Source: a virus. Taken from it: 64,000 nt of DNA. Below, piece after piece: positions 44,239-52,761 of the stretch. How positions within the stretch are numbered: the stretch's first letter is position 1; every line of letters begins with the position of its first letter. The stretch covers positions 178,647-242,646 of IMG/VR virus record IMGVR_UViG_3300020477_001008; one strand, written 5' to 3'. The notes under the pieces are model-generated. The model saw only the letters and a list, made by a program, of their open reading frames with translations. It was not told where the DNA came from and did no database searches. Both the position numbers and the translations under genes were made by a program.

Positions 44239-44798
44239 TGTTCGAAGTTCCATTTGTCCATAAGAACATTGAAGAAACTTTAGATATCAACAAAGTCGTT
44301 AATGAAATTAGAGAACATTGTAAAACATTAAAACTTCCAAATCCCTGGGCAAAGCAATCTCACGTGATAACATCAATTGCCGCTGGTGGCGAAGATTCTT
44401 GGCAAAGTGAAGATGTTTTAAAAGCCTGTATGCCTATAATAAAAGAGTATGTTGATAAAGCAATAGGACTTAATATAAAGTTAAATTGCCATATGTGGTA
44501 CAATATCTATAATGAAGGATTTAACCAAGAACAACATAATCATATTACAGTTGGTAATGTAGCAAGTGGAGTAGTATACCTATCAGTTCCAGAAAAATCC
44601 ACAGGTACAACCTTTATAAATCCAAATACACTATTTCTTAATTCTACTGAATATAAAGAAGAATTTAAGTATTATACACCTAAAGTAAAGAAGGGTGATG
44701 TTATAATTTTTCCACCTTGGGTAGAACATAGAGTTGATAAGCAGTTTGATATAGAAAATACCAGAATAACAGTAGCATTTAATATTTCCAACAGTTAA
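44238..44798 (+). CDS. 2OG-Fe(II) oxygenase-like protein
   Basis: 186 residues. QHNHITVGNVASGVVYLSVP supplies the first metal His and following strands; FINPN, then VKKGDVIIFPPWVEHRVDKQ gives the distal His, and NTRITVAFNI the 2-oxoglutarate Arg. This is the oxygenase type (2OG-FeII_Oxy_5-like) common in marine T4-like phages. The first-site second ligand (expected Asp or Glu) is not certain. Substrate unknown. Confidence 0.75.
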   Translation: MFEVPFVHKNIEETLDINKVVNEIREHCKTLKLPNPWAKQSHVITSIAAGGEDSWQSEDVLKACMPIIKEYVDKAIGLNIKLNCHMWYNIYNEGFNQEQHNHITVGNVASGVVYLSVPEKSTGTTFINPNTLFLNSTEYKEEFKYYTPKVKKGDVIIFPPWVEHRVDKQFDIENTRITVAFNISNS

Positions 44799-44818
44799 AA
44801 CAGATTAACCATAGTTTT

Positions 44819-44826
44819 TATAAATA
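44819..44826 (+). promoter_or_regulatory. Perfect T4-type late promoter TATAAATA
   Basis: Exact TATAAATA, then 8 nt (TATATGTT) and ATG 44835. The best match to the T4 late consensus in the window and the anchor for the other TAAATA calls. Confidence 0.7.
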
Positions 44827-44834
44827 TATATGTT

Positions 44835-45077
44835 ATGAAAACTATTTGTCCTGTAATTGATATTACATATCTTATCGAGCAACGTAAGATTAAAAGAGCT
44901 ATACGTGAGCAGTTAAAGAAGCTAGAAATAGCTGATATGTTTGTTGAAGAATGTATAGTTAACTTTAAGAACGGAAAAGCAGAATATACTGGATATGTTT
45001 GGTGCAGAGAATCAGGCGAAAAAGTTCAGCTAGGTAAAACTTACGATGTAACAGAAGCATTGGCTTGGCTAGGATAA
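44835..45077 (+). CDS. Unknown 80-residue protein
   Basis: Small soluble protein (MKTICPVIDITYLIEQRKIKR...) with three cysteines. No Shine-Dalgarno; lies behind a perfect late promoter at the 8-nt spacing. No domain recognised. Confidence 0.65.
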   Translation: MKTICPVIDITYLIEQRKIKRAIREQLKKLEIADMFVEECIVNFKNGKAEYTGYVWCRESGEKVQLGKTYDVTEALAWLG

Positions 45078-45102
45078 TATACCCATATTACCTTTTTGTT
45101 CA

Positions 45103-45108
45103 TAAATA
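45103..45108 (+). promoter_or_regulatory. Late promoter box with a conventional leader
   Basis: CATAAATA ending at 45108, about 70 nt before ATG 45178. The leader includes a hairpin candidate (CTAGAATAATTTTCTAG near 45136-45152) and a GTGAGGAAAAATG start region with a Shine-Dalgarno. It contrasts with the leaderless late genes. Confidence 0.5.
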
Positions 45109-45177
45109 GATAAAGTAATACATAATTACAAGACTAGAATAATTTTCTAGACTGTGGAAACAGACTTGTGAGGAAAA

Positions 45178-45891
45178 ATGGCAGTAACATATAATATAAA
45201 AGGAACTACAAATAGTTCATTTAAAGTTGGGAAAAGTGGAACCGGAACGGTTTACCTTAATACTTTATCTGCCGACGATCTTTCAGCAACAGGTAATTTA
45301 ACAATATCAGGAAATCTTGTAGTATCAGGAACAACGACAACAGTAAATTCAACTACTATAGAAGTTAAAGATAGATTTATTTTTGAAGGTGCAACAACAG
45401 ATGCACACGAAACAACATTGATTGTTGAAGACCCAACAGCAGATAGAACAGTTACTATACCAAATGCTACAACAACATTAGTAGGTAGAGATACAACAGA
45501 TACGTTAACAAATAAAACATTAACAAGTCCTGTGATTACAGGTTTAAATATTTCTGATAATATTGTTTTTGAAGGTGCAACAGCAGATGCTCACGAACTG
45601 ACACTAGCAGTTGCAGATCCAACAACAGATAGAACAGTTACTATACCAGATGAAACAGGAATATTAATAGTAAAAAATACTGTAACAGGAATGATACAGT
45701 TACCTGTAGGTACAACGGCGGAAAGACCGACACCATCAGCAGGTATGCTAAGATTTAATTCAACAACAAAACGTTTTGAAGGCTATAATGGAATTAACTG
45801 GACACCATTATCATCTTCACCAAATGACTTGTCATCACGTGATGGTACAGAAGTTGATGTACACGCAAGTGACTTTGGTAACATAACGTAA
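45178..45891 (+). CDS. Phage structural protein with beta-repeats (tail fibre or tail-associated)
   Basis: 237 residues, Thr/Ser/Gly-rich. ATGNLTISGNLVVSGTTTTV is a phrase typical of marine phage tail-fibre-like proteins. Two imperfect ~45-residue repeats follow (FEGATTDAHETTLIVEDPT and FEGATADAHELTLAVADPT, each continuing with DRTVTIP). C-terminal GMIQLPVGTTAERPTPSAG, then LRFNSTTKRFEGYNGINW, resembles domains that attach to tail fibres. Late promoter and Shine-Dalgarno upstream. A structural role at the tail is likely. Confidence 0.75.
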   Translation: MAVTYNIKGTTNSSFKVGKSGTGTVYLNTLSADDLSATGNLTISGNLVVSGTTTTVNSTTIEVKDRFIFEGATTDAHETTLIVEDPTADRTVTIPNATTTLVGRDTTDTLTNKTLTSPVITGLNISDNIVFEGATADAHELTLAVADPTTDRTVTIPDETGILIVKNTVTGMIQLPVGTTAERPTPSAGMLRFNSTTKRFEGYNGINWTPLSSSPNDLSSRDGTEVDVHASDFGNIT

Positions 45892-45912
45892 ATACACTAG
45901 GAGAATAATAAT

Positions 45913-46176
45913 ATGTGGAATATGATAAAATATGAAATACCTGAAATGTTAGACAATTGGAGAGTAATTCCAAGATTGTTAATATTTTTATATGCGGTGG
46001 TATTTTATCAAACAATGAATTGGTTTATGTTATTAGAAAATCCAAACAATGCACAGGCAGGTTTTGTATCAGTGATAGTTGGTGCAGGTGCGGCCTGGTT
46101 TGGTTTATATGTAAATTCAGGTTCAGGTAAAAAAGTAAGATTTGAAACTACAAGAACAGGAAGTAAAAGTAGCTAA
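45913..46176 (+). CDS. Holin-like membrane protein
   Basis: 87 residues with two transmembrane helices (~22-42 and ~52-70, including FVSVIVGAGAAWFGLY) and a basic C-terminal tail (KKVRFETTRTGSKSS). Size, topology and position after a tail protein fit a class II holin; no endolysin gene is adjacent. AGGAGAATAATA ribosome-binding site. Confidence 0.6.
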   Translation: MWNMIKYEIPEMLDNWRVIPRLLIFLYAVVFYQTMNWFMLLENPNNAQAGFVSVIVGAGAAWFGLYVNSGSGKKVRFETTRTGSKSS

Positions 46177-46610
46177 TGACACCGGATCTTAACTCATTGT
46201 CAATGGATTTAACAGGTATGCTATTACCTTGGATTGCAGTATTAATATCTTTAGTAGTAGCAATTTGGTTTAAAGACTTTGCAACAGGATTAGCAAAAGG
46301 ACTAAAGTTCAAATATGATCCTGCGTTCAAAGAAGGTGACGAAGTTATCTTAGATGGACAAACAGCAATGATAGTTAAGATTGGTGTAAGCCAAACAGTA
46401 TTTGGAATATATTCAGAAAAAGGTTATACTTGGAGATATGTTCCAAATGAAAGAATACCATATTTAAAACTTGAAAAAGTTGTTAAGAAAGATTTACACC
46501 TTGACTCTGAAGAAGAAAAAGCAGAGAAATTAAAATCAATGATTGATAAAATACAAGACCAACAAATTGCTAAAAATCAAGAAGCAATAGAGAAAATGAA
46601 AAATGAATAA
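46176..46610 (+). CDS. MscS-like mini membrane protein
   Basis: 144 residues. One N-terminal helix (~12-32), then FATGLAKGLKFKYDPAFKEG, with DEVILDGQTAMIVKIG and YVPNERI, which resembles the pore-lining end and beta domain of MscS mechanosensitive channels. A charged coiled tail follows. Too short for a full MscS. Overlaps the holin-like gene by one base, so it may modulate lysis or membrane tension (inference). Confidence 0.55.
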   Translation: MTPDLNSLSMDLTGMLLPWIAVLISLVVAIWFKDFATGLAKGLKFKYDPAFKEGDEVILDGQTAMIVKIGVSQTVFGIYSEKGYTWRYVPNERIPYLKLEKVVKKDLHLDSEEEKAEKLKSMIDKIQDQQIAKNQEAIEKMKNE

Positions 46611-46962
46611 AATAATGTTAAAATTTGAATCTGAGTTGAATACTGAATCTTTGGAATCATTATTTGATACAGTTGCAACTGTTTTATCAGAAGAACTATA
46701 TGCAGAACAAAATGTTATAGGTGGAGATGGAATTGAATCCAACTATAATTTAATACATCACGAAACACACGGCTATCATTGTTATGATATGCCAATAGCC
46801 AGACCTCTTTCTATTTCAGAAAGTAAAGCACTTTACCAAGTTTTGGATAAAGCTATAACTGGAGATTATATGTTGGAAATATCAGCAGATTCTACAGAGC
46901 TACAAAACAGGTATAAATTTAATAGTTTTGAAGGTGCTATCCAAGAAGGCGATTTAGACTAG
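46603..46962 (+). CDS. Unknown 119-residue acidic protein
   Basis: Overlaps the MscS-like gene by 8 nt. Acidic, soluble, with HHETHGYHCYDMPIARPL in the middle. No known domain. The -35 box of the exonuclease promoter overlaps its stop. Confidence 0.6.
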   Translation: MNKIMLKFESELNTESLESLFDTVATVLSEELYAEQNVIGGDGIESNYNLIHHETHGYHCYDMPIARPLSISESKALYQVLDKAITGDYMLEISADSTELQNRYKFNSFEGAIQEGDLD

Positions 46963-46987
46963 ACATAATTTTTATTTGTGTTATACT
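46960..46987 (+). promoter_or_regulatory. Promoter giving a predicted leaderless exonuclease mRNA
   Basis: TAGACA (46960-46965), 16 nt, TATACT (46982-46987), then exactly 6 nt to ATG 46994. Same geometry as at 18025, 41405 and 59966. Confidence 0.6.
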
Positions 46988-46993
46988 AGTAGT

Positions 46994-47542
46994 ATGACAC
47001 AGCACATTATGATCGATCTGGAGACGTTAGCCACAACTATAGATGCCAATATTCTAACAATAGGTGCTATAAAGTTTGACCCCAATGAAGATTATAGTAA
47101 CTGGAAGTGGGGAGAGTATCCTAAGACGCAGGTTTTCTATAGAAGAATTGATCCTGAATCTGGATCCAAAATTGGATTGAAAAATGATGATGAAACTATT
47201 GCTTGGTGGAGTCAGCAATCAGATGAAGTTAAAGCTGAAGCATTCGCTGAAGAAGAAAGATATCCAATTGACCAAGTAATGAAAGAGTTTTATAAATTTT
47301 GTTTGCCTGGAAAATATTTTTGGGCTCAAGGTGTAGCTTTTGATACTGTAATATGTGAACAAGTATTTAAAAAATTAAAACGTGGTGCTCCTTGGATGTT
47401 TTATAATTTACGTGATACTAGAACATTATTTGATTTAAAAGATCCAAATATGCCAAGTGCTAGACACCATCACGCATTATTTGATTGTTGGAGACAAATT
47501 GTAGGGGTACAAAATGTTTATAGACAAATCTACAAAAATTAA
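46994..47542 (+). CDS. DEDD 3'-5' exonuclease (DexA/RNase T-like)
   Basis: ATG 46994 chosen because it sits at the predicted +1; an upstream in-frame ATG lies inside the promoter. 182 residues. Exo I: HIMIDLETLAT (D and E); Exo II: AQGVAFDTVI; Exo III: SARHHHALFDC (H and D). The pattern is closest to T4 DexA, a DNA exonuclease. Overlaps the UV endonuclease gene by 29 nt. A role in host DNA breakdown or repair is likely. Confidence 0.8.
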   Translation: MTQHIMIDLETLATTIDANILTIGAIKFDPNEDYSNWKWGEYPKTQVFYRRIDPESGSKIGLKNDDETIAWWSQQSDEVKAEAFAEEERYPIDQVMKEFYKFCLPGKYFWAQGVAFDTVICEQVFKKLKRGAPWMFYNLRDTRTLFDLKDPNMPSARHHHALFDCWRQIVGVQNVYRQIYKN

Positions 47543-48602
47543 AAGAATAGGTTTTTGTTGTAAATGGTTAAACGATCCTAGTGAAACTAGGGGTATGAAA
47601 ATCAATGCTAAAGATAGAGATCTAAATGGTAGAGCAACTACTATGCGTTGGTTACGAGAACATCCAGAAGAAGCAGAACAAAGACAATGGGACATTATGA
47701 ATCATAATGCCACAGCCGCTCGTAAAATGATTGAACGTGTAGCAACATTACCTTTAGAACGTAGAATGGTTAGATTAGGTAGTGAAATGTTACAAGGTTA
47801 CACAGAACCTAATTGGATTGATTGGTGGCAACAAAAAAATGTCCAAGATCATTTAGAAAAAATATTTGCACCTGTTGGTGATGCTTCAAGAAAACATAAT
47901 GTTAAGATAAGTTTTCATCCTGGGCAATTTTGTGTACTTGCAAGTGCCACACCTGATATTGTAGAACGTAGTATATTAGAATTTGAATATCACGCAGATA
48001 TGGCTCGTTGGATGGGTTTTGGCAAAAGCTTTCAAGATGGTTGCAAACTAAATGTACATATTTCAGGTAAGCAAGGTCCAGAAGGCATTATTAAAGTATT
48101 ACCCAAATTATCATCAGAAGCAAGAAATCTTATTACTATTGAAAATGATGAAATGGGTTGGGGCCTAGATGCTAGTTTACAATTAGAAAATCATTTAGCA
48201 TTAGTATTAGATATACATCATCATTGGATACGTGATGAAGAATATATACGACCTACAGATGATAGGGTTAAAAGAGTTATTGATAGTTGGCGTGGTCAAC
48301 GTCCTACTTTACATTATTCATATAGTAGAGATGAAGCACTTGCTCCTGCAAATTTAGGAAACAAAATGCATACAGAAATGCACAATATAAAAGATTTAAT
48401 AGCCAAAGGCTGTAAAAAACAAAAATTAAGAGCTCATAGCGACTTTTATCCTAATAAAAAAGCAAATGATTGGGCTTTAAGTTTTAATGAAGAATTTGAC
48501 ATACAGGCAGAGTCCAAGGGTAAAAATTTAGCTTCGCAGATGCTTTATGAACAGTCTATTGGTGTAAAACAGTTAAATGAAGAGTGGCAAGCCGTTTGTT
48601 AA
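47514..48602 (+). CDS. UV damage endonuclease (UVDE/UvsE family)
   Basis: 362 residues, a TIM-barrel repair nuclease. Family motifs: RIGFCCKWLN at the start, VKISFHPGQFCVL, NLITIENDEMGWG, ALVLDIHHHWIRDEEY and PTLHYSYSRDEAL, which supply the metal-binding His, Glu and Asp residues. UVDE nicks DNA 5' to cyclobutane dimers and 6-4 photoproducts. Useful to a phage of sunlit water. Coupled to the exonuclease gene. Confidence 0.9.
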   Translation: MFIDKSTKIKRIGFCCKWLNDPSETRGMKINAKDRDLNGRATTMRWLREHPEEAEQRQWDIMNHNATAARKMIERVATLPLERRMVRLGSEMLQGYTEPNWIDWWQQKNVQDHLEKIFAPVGDASRKHNVKISFHPGQFCVLASATPDIVERSILEFEYHADMARWMGFGKSFQDGCKLNVHISGKQGPEGIIKVLPKLSSEARNLITIENDEMGWGLDASLQLENHLALVLDIHHHWIRDEEYIRPTDDRVKRVIDSWRGQRPTLHYSYSRDEALAPANLGNKMHTEMHNIKDLIAKGCKKQKLRAHSDFYPNKKANDWALSFNEEFDIQAESKGKNLASQMLYEQSIGVKQLNEEWQAVC

Positions 48603-48620
48603 CACAGAGCTAGGTACAGA

Positions 48621-48626
48621 TAAATA
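48621..48626 (+). promoter_or_regulatory. Late promoter box before the nucleotidyltransferase-HAD gene
   Basis: GATAAATA ending at 48626, 8 nt (TTTGTGTT), then ATG 48635. No Shine-Dalgarno. Confidence 0.55.
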
Positions 48627-48634
48627 TTTGTGTT

Positions 48635-50209
48635 ATGAGAGCAACGCATTTAAATACGGCAGTTTTTGCATTTGGAAGGTTTAATCCACCTACAATTGGT
48701 CACGGTAGATTGGTAGAAGTTGTTAAAAAACAGCCAGGAACACCTTTCTTATTTTTAACTCATACGCAAAAACCAAAAACAGATCCATTAACATTTGAGC
48801 AAAAAGTAAAGTATGCTAAAGCTAGTTTTACTAATATTAAAATTGGTGATAGTTCTGTAAGAACATTAATACAAGCTTTACAAAAACTAGAGTCTTTAGG
48901 ATTCTTAAATGTAATAATGGTTGCTGGAGATGATAGACTACAACAGTTTACAGACTTTTTACCAAAGTACAATGGTAAAGATTATAGTTTTGAAAGTGTT
49001 AAAGTTGTTAGTGCTGGAGAAAGAGATCCAGATTCAGATGGTGCTATAGGTATGTCAGCAAGTAAAATGAAAGCTATGGCAGTTGCCGGTGACTTTAAAG
49101 GATTTCAAAAAGGAACTATTAATCCTGATATAGCAAAAAGTATGTATGATGATGTAAGAGCAGGTATGGGAATTACCGAAATTAAAGAAGCACAATATCC
49201 AATGCCAAAAGTTTATGTTGATATGGATGGTGTGTTAGCAGACTTCTTTACAGCTTTAGCAAAATTTAGAGGAGTTGACCATTGGAAAGATGGCGGCCAC
49301 GATAGTGTACAAGATTCAATTGAAGCAATTCAAGGAACAGATTTCTTTTCAACATTACCAGTATTCAATACCGCACCAAATATTATTAATAGTGTAAAAG
49401 CATTTACTGGTGGCGAATGGTATATTAATTCATCTCCATTAAGAGGAGATCACGAAAATTCTACAAAGCATAAATTAGATTGGCTTAAGAAGAATAATTT
49501 TGATCCAACAGATGTTGTTATAACAGGAAGAAAAGAATCGTATGCAATTAATAAACAAACAAATCAACCAAACATATTAATTGATGATAAGCCATCTAAT
49601 TTAGAAAGATGGACATCTAAAGGTGGTATTGGAATTAGATATCAAGCAACACAAGATAATCCAATGAGAGTACAAAAAGGTTTAGAAGTAATTAAAAATT
49701 ATTTAGAAAAAAATAATGGATTAATAGATCCTAAAGATGTTGCTGAATTAAATAAAGCAATTGATACAGGACAACTAATGGAGAATGGTGGAAAAATTAT
49801 TCCAGGTGTTAATACTACTCACGATGTTGGTCCTAATGAAATAAAAATACAAGCAAAGAAAATGGGATTTACAGTTAGTAAAGATGGAGTACCACCAATT
49901 ATGAAACCAAAAAATTTAAGAGAATATATTAAACTTATTGAAGAAAGAGATACAAGAGAATTGAAATTTCAAAATAGAGATGGAAAATATTCTATGTTGA
50001 GTTTACCAGGAACACAAAAATGGCAAAAAGATAAAAAGACTGCAGAACCAGGAACAGACAAATGGTTTAAAACTTGGAAAACATTACCATATTTAACTAA
50101 AGGTAGAAAGAATCATTATATGCTACCTATAAAAGAAAAGTTAAATGAGTTAGAAAATTTATTAAAAGAATACGGAGTTATTAAAAATGAAAATAAAAGA
50201 GATAGCTAA
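48635..50209 (+). CDS. Fusion: nucleotidyltransferase (NMNAT-like) + HAD phosphatase
   Basis: 524 residues. N-terminal ~1-170: FAFGRFNPPTIGHGRLVEV with the T-x-G-H motif and IGMSASKMKAMA, as in adenylyl/cytidylyl transferases such as NMN adenylyltransferase. Residues ~190-365: YVDMDGVLADFF, WYINSSPL and NILIDDKPSNLERW, a HAD domain like 5'(3')-deoxyribonucleotidases. The last ~150 residues are basic with RDTRELKFQNRDGKYSMLSL and unassigned. The combination suggests nucleotide or NAD metabolism. Predicted leaderless or near-leaderless late gene. Confidence 0.8.
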   Translation: MRATHLNTAVFAFGRFNPPTIGHGRLVEVVKKQPGTPFLFLTHTQKPKTDPLTFEQKVKYAKASFTNIKIGDSSVRTLIQALQKLESLGFLNVIMVAGDDRLQQFTDFLPKYNGKDYSFESVKVVSAGERDPDSDGAIGMSASKMKAMAVAGDFKGFQKGTINPDIAKSMYDDVRAGMGITEIKEAQYPMPKVYVDMDGVLADFFTALAKFRGVDHWKDGGHDSVQDSIEAIQGTDFFSTLPVFNTAPNIINSVKAFTGGEWYINSSPLRGDHENSTKHKLDWLKKNNFDPTDVVITGRKESYAINKQTNQPNILIDDKPSNLERWTSKGGIGIRYQATQDNPMRVQKGLEVIKNYLEKNNGLIDPKDVAELNKAIDTGQLMENGGKIIPGVNTTHDVGPNEIKIQAKKMGFTVSKDGVPPIMKPKNLREYIKLIEERDTRELKFQNRDGKYSMLSLPGTQKWQKDKKTAEPGTDKWFKTWKTLPYLTKGRKNHYMLPIKEKLNELENLLKEYGVIKNENKRDS

Positions 50210-50651
50210 AGATCCTTGTTGGAGCGGTTATAAACAAATTGGAATGAAAAAGAAAAATGGTAAACAAGTACCAAACTGTGTACCAAACGAATCAATTGAA
50301 GTTACATTAGATGATAATCAAGACTTTCACGAAGAATATGGATATCTAGGTTATAGTATTGATGAAAATGATTTATTTGAAGCTGAGTATCAAGGTAGAA
50401 CAGTTAAATTAAACAAACCAACACGTGGTGATGTTAAAAAGTTTAAAGTGTATGTCAAAGATCCAAAAACAGGAAACGTTAAAAAAGTTAATTTTGGACA
50501 CGGCGGTACAAGTGCTAAAAAAGCCGGACAGAAAACTATGAAAATTAAAAAGTCAAATCCTGAAAGAAGAAGATCTTTTAGAGCAAGACATAATTGTAAA
50601 AATCCAGGACCTAAAACAAAAGCAAGGTATTGGAGTTGTAAGGCTTGGTAA
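50187..50651 (+). CDS. Basic Cys-containing phage protein with possible capsid-targeting leader
   Basis: 154 residues, starting MKIKEIAKDP, then CWSGYKQIGMKKKNGKQVPN, a phrase seen in marine phage proteins of unknown function. The C-terminus is strongly basic (RRRSFRARHNCKNPGPKTKA), suited to binding DNA. Contains DLFEAEYQ, with an L-F-E site of the kind cut by T4 prohead protease. Overlaps the upstream gene by 23 nt. Packaged DNA-binding protein is an inference. Confidence 0.7.
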   Translation: MKIKEIAKDPCWSGYKQIGMKKKNGKQVPNCVPNESIEVTLDDNQDFHEEYGYLGYSIDENDLFEAEYQGRTVKLNKPTRGDVKKFKVYVKDPKTGNVKKVNFGHGGTSAKKAGQKTMKIKKSNPERRRSFRARHNCKNPGPKTKARYWSCKAW

Positions 50652-50652
50652 T

Positions 50653-50856
50653 ATGAGATTATACGAGATAGTTGAAGCTAGTTGGTATCAAGATGTAAGG
50701 TTACAGCCAAAGAGACTTACGACTAAAAAGCCTCGTAAACTTTTACCAAAACCTATAAGAAAAATAATTGTTAAAAGACCAAAAAGAATTAAAAGTCATA
50801 TGAAAACTGACTTTACTAGAAGAGCTGATAAATCATCTTGGTTAGCAGGAAAGTAA
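50653..50856 (+). CDS. Small basic protein with capsid-targeting-like leader
   Basis: 67 residues. Starts MRLYEIVEASWY, with I-V-E before Ala, and is then extremely Lys/Arg-rich (KPRKLLPKPIRKIIVKRPKR). Resembles T4 internal proteins in plan: short leader, cleavage-type motif, then a basic DNA-compatible body. Lies between two genes with similar leaders. Confidence 0.65.
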   Translation: MRLYEIVEASWYQDVRLQPKRLTTKKPRKLLPKPIRKIIVKRPKRIKSHMKTDFTRRADKSSWLAGK

Positions 50857-50857
50857 A

Positions 50858-51556
50858 ATGAAACTTGCAGAATTTTTTTTAAAAGAAAACTTTGATTTAA
50901 CCGATTTGGTTTATTATGATGAAGTCCAACTTAAAAAGTCAGAGAAAAAAGTAGAAGAATATGAAGCACATCATTTAAAAGATGGTTGGCAAGATATTAA
51001 ATTAGAATCACCACCTGATAATAATAGTGATGAAACTAAAAATGAATTAGTTACTATTACTAACATACAAGAAAAAAGAACTGAAGAAGATGAAAATTCT
51101 ATTCACGTTTCTGATATGATGGACGCATTTCATTTTAGAGAATTTTTAAATGCAAAGAAAATAGATTATAGATCTAGCGAAATATCAGCTATTATTGATG
51201 ATGTATGGAAAGTAGTTAGAACATATAAAAATATGTATAATAGACCTAGGCCATATCAAATTGCTGAAGCATATAATATGGAGTTTGATACAATGTACGG
51301 TCAGAGTAACAAAACACCTGCTTATCCTAGTGGTCACAGTTGTGGTGCTAGAGTAGTTGCTGAATACCTATCAAAAAAATATCCTGAGCATAAAGAAAAA
51401 TTTTTAGAGATAGCTGAAAAAATTGGCATAGGAAGAATACAAGCTGGTTTTCATTATCCATCAGATCACGTAGCAGGAATAGATCTTGCATTAAAAGTTT
51501 TTCCTTATTTAGAAATATCAGAACAACATTTGGACGATTATAAAAATGAAAATTAA
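50858..51556 (+). CDS. PAP2-family acid phosphatase
   Basis: 232 residues. The C-terminal half carries the three PAP2 motifs: YNRPRPYQ (motif 1), AYPSGHSCG near 155-163 (motif 2) and GRIQAGFHYPSDHVAG near 194-209 (motif 3), so all catalytic residues appear present. N-terminus MKLAEFFLKENFDL looks like the capsid-targeting leaders of the neighbours, with L-K-E before Asn. PAP2 enzymes remove phosphate from lipids, sugars or small molecules. No signal peptide or membrane spans. A phosphatase delivered with the phage DNA would be novel (inference). Confidence 0.82.
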   Translation: MKLAEFFLKENFDLTDLVYYDEVQLKKSEKKVEEYEAHHLKDGWQDIKLESPPDNNSDETKNELVTITNIQEKRTEEDENSIHVSDMMDAFHFREFLNAKKIDYRSSEISAIIDDVWKVVRTYKNMYNRPRPYQIAEAYNMEFDTMYGQSNKTPAYPSGHSCGARVVAEYLSKKYPEHKEKFLEIAEKIGIGRIQAGFHYPSDHVAGIDLALKVFPYLEISEQHLDDYKNEN

Positions 51557-52016
51557 AGATATTACAAATGAATGGATTCCAATATATAGCACAATGAAAG
51601 CTTATGGTATGAAACGTGCTAAACATCCAGACGGTTCAAGATATTTTAAATTAGCTGAACAAGAAATTACAGATCAAGATTTACAGCAATTAGAAACGTA
51701 TGCTGATAGATTATTTGCATCATTAGGAATTGATGTTGCATTTTCAAAACATTTTAAAGACAGATTAAATGATCCAAGAAATAAAAAACCAATAACAATG
51801 GGAGAACTTACTAGGTTATTTAGACAGGTCTATAAACAACACGGTAAGCCAATTGCACAATTAGGTCCAGACGCAGAAGCAGTAATGAAAGATATGAAAA
51901 CTGATGTAAATGTTCCATTTGCTTTACAATGGGATGGCAACGAATTAGATTTAGTTGCAAAAACAGTTATGCGTAAACAAAACTTTGCAACGCCTAATCC
52001 TGAATTTAGAATTTAA
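51546..52016 (+). CDS. Unknown 156-residue protein with leader motif
   Basis: Starts MKIKDITNEWIPIYSTMKAY, sharing the M-K/R-I/L-x-D/E-I opening. The remainder (DVAFSKHFKDRLNDPRNKKPI and later MKDMKTDVNVPFALQWDGN) resembles a toxin-like or RelE-like small domain only vaguely; I make no assignment. Overlaps the phosphatase gene by 11 nt. Confidence 0.6.
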   Translation: MKIKDITNEWIPIYSTMKAYGMKRAKHPDGSRYFKLAEQEITDQDLQQLETYADRLFASLGIDVAFSKHFKDRLNDPRNKKPITMGELTRLFRQVYKQHGKPIAQLGPDAEAVMKDMKTDVNVPFALQWDGNELDLVAKTVMRKQNFATPNPEFRI

Positions 52017-52026
52017 GAGAGTTTTT

Positions 52027-52230
52027 ATGAAATGGGCGTTGGTGATTTTATATTTTGTAGTGGGACCTGAAGGTGGTTGGTATGAAAGTGAACGTAAATT
52101 TTTTAAAACAGAAACAGAATGTAAAGAGCATATGGAGTTCTTTAATTCTATGCCAAAGCCAGGAACAATGACATCAAGATGTATTACTAGTACAGATGAA
52201 GGTTGGTGGAATAAAAAGGATAGTATATAA
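52027..52230 (+). CDS. Small exported or membrane protein (67 residues)
   Basis: ATG 52027 chosen (MKWALVILYFVV), which places a hydrophobic signal at the N-terminus; the frame is open upstream inside the previous gene. The mature part has two cysteines (ETECKEHM, SRCITS), fitting a periplasmic disulfide. Resembles the exported protein at 13701 in its short signal and paired cysteines. Function unknown. Confidence 0.6.
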   Translation: MKWALVILYFVVGPEGGWYESERKFFKTETECKEHMEFFNSMPKPGTMTSRCITSTDEGWWNKKDSI

Positions 52231-52556
52231 TGGAATTATTACTTAAAGCAATTATTGGTGGTATAGTAATTGCAACAGTTAGTACAGTTGGACAACGTTA
52301 TCCCACTATAGGAGCCTTTGTGTTAGGTGTACCATTAGCAACATTTGTGTCATTTATTTTTATGCATTATGCTGGAGTAGATGTACAAACATTTAAAACT
52401 ATTAGTATACAAACTGTATACTTTGTGTTAATTAGTTTATTATTCTTTCCTGTATTTGTTTTTATGTTACCGCAATATGGATTTTTAATGTCAATGCTTT
52501 CTGGAGTTGTAATTTCAGGTTCATTGATGCTATTATTATTAAAGTATGTCAGCTAA
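52230..52556 (+). CDS. DUF3147-like integral membrane protein
   Basis: 108 residues, four hydrophobic helices (~5-20, ~28-46, ~62-80, ~86-105) with TVGQRYPTIGAFVLGVPLAT in the first loop, as in DUF3147 proteins. One-base overlap upstream, 11-nt overlap downstream. Function of the family is unknown. Confidence 0.6.
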   Translation: MELLLKAIIGGIVIATVSTVGQRYPTIGAFVLGVPLATFVSFIFMHYAGVDVQTFKTISIQTVYFVLISLLFFPVFVFMLPQYGFLMSMLSGVVISGSLMLLLLKYVS

Positions 52557-52761
52557 TTTTGATAAAACACATAATCAGTTTTGTAAAGTTTACGTGGCTA
52601 ATGAGAAAAAGACTGATACATTTCATTGGGGATACTTTACTAAACGTATGGTTGATAAAGAGTTTAAAGAATTAGTTAAGTCAGACGAATGGGATGTTAT
52701 AGTAGTTGATGATATTACTAAAGAAGAATTTGATAAAATAATGGAACCATATACAGGATGA
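52546..52761 (+). CDS. Unknown 71-residue protein
   Basis: Soluble, charged, beginning SANFDKTHNQFCKVYVANEK. Overlaps neighbours by 11 and 4 nt. No domain recognised. Confidence 0.6.
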   Translation: MSANFDKTHNQFCKVYVANEKKTDTFHWGYFTKRMVDKEFKELVKSDEWDVIVVDDITKEEFDKIMEPYTG

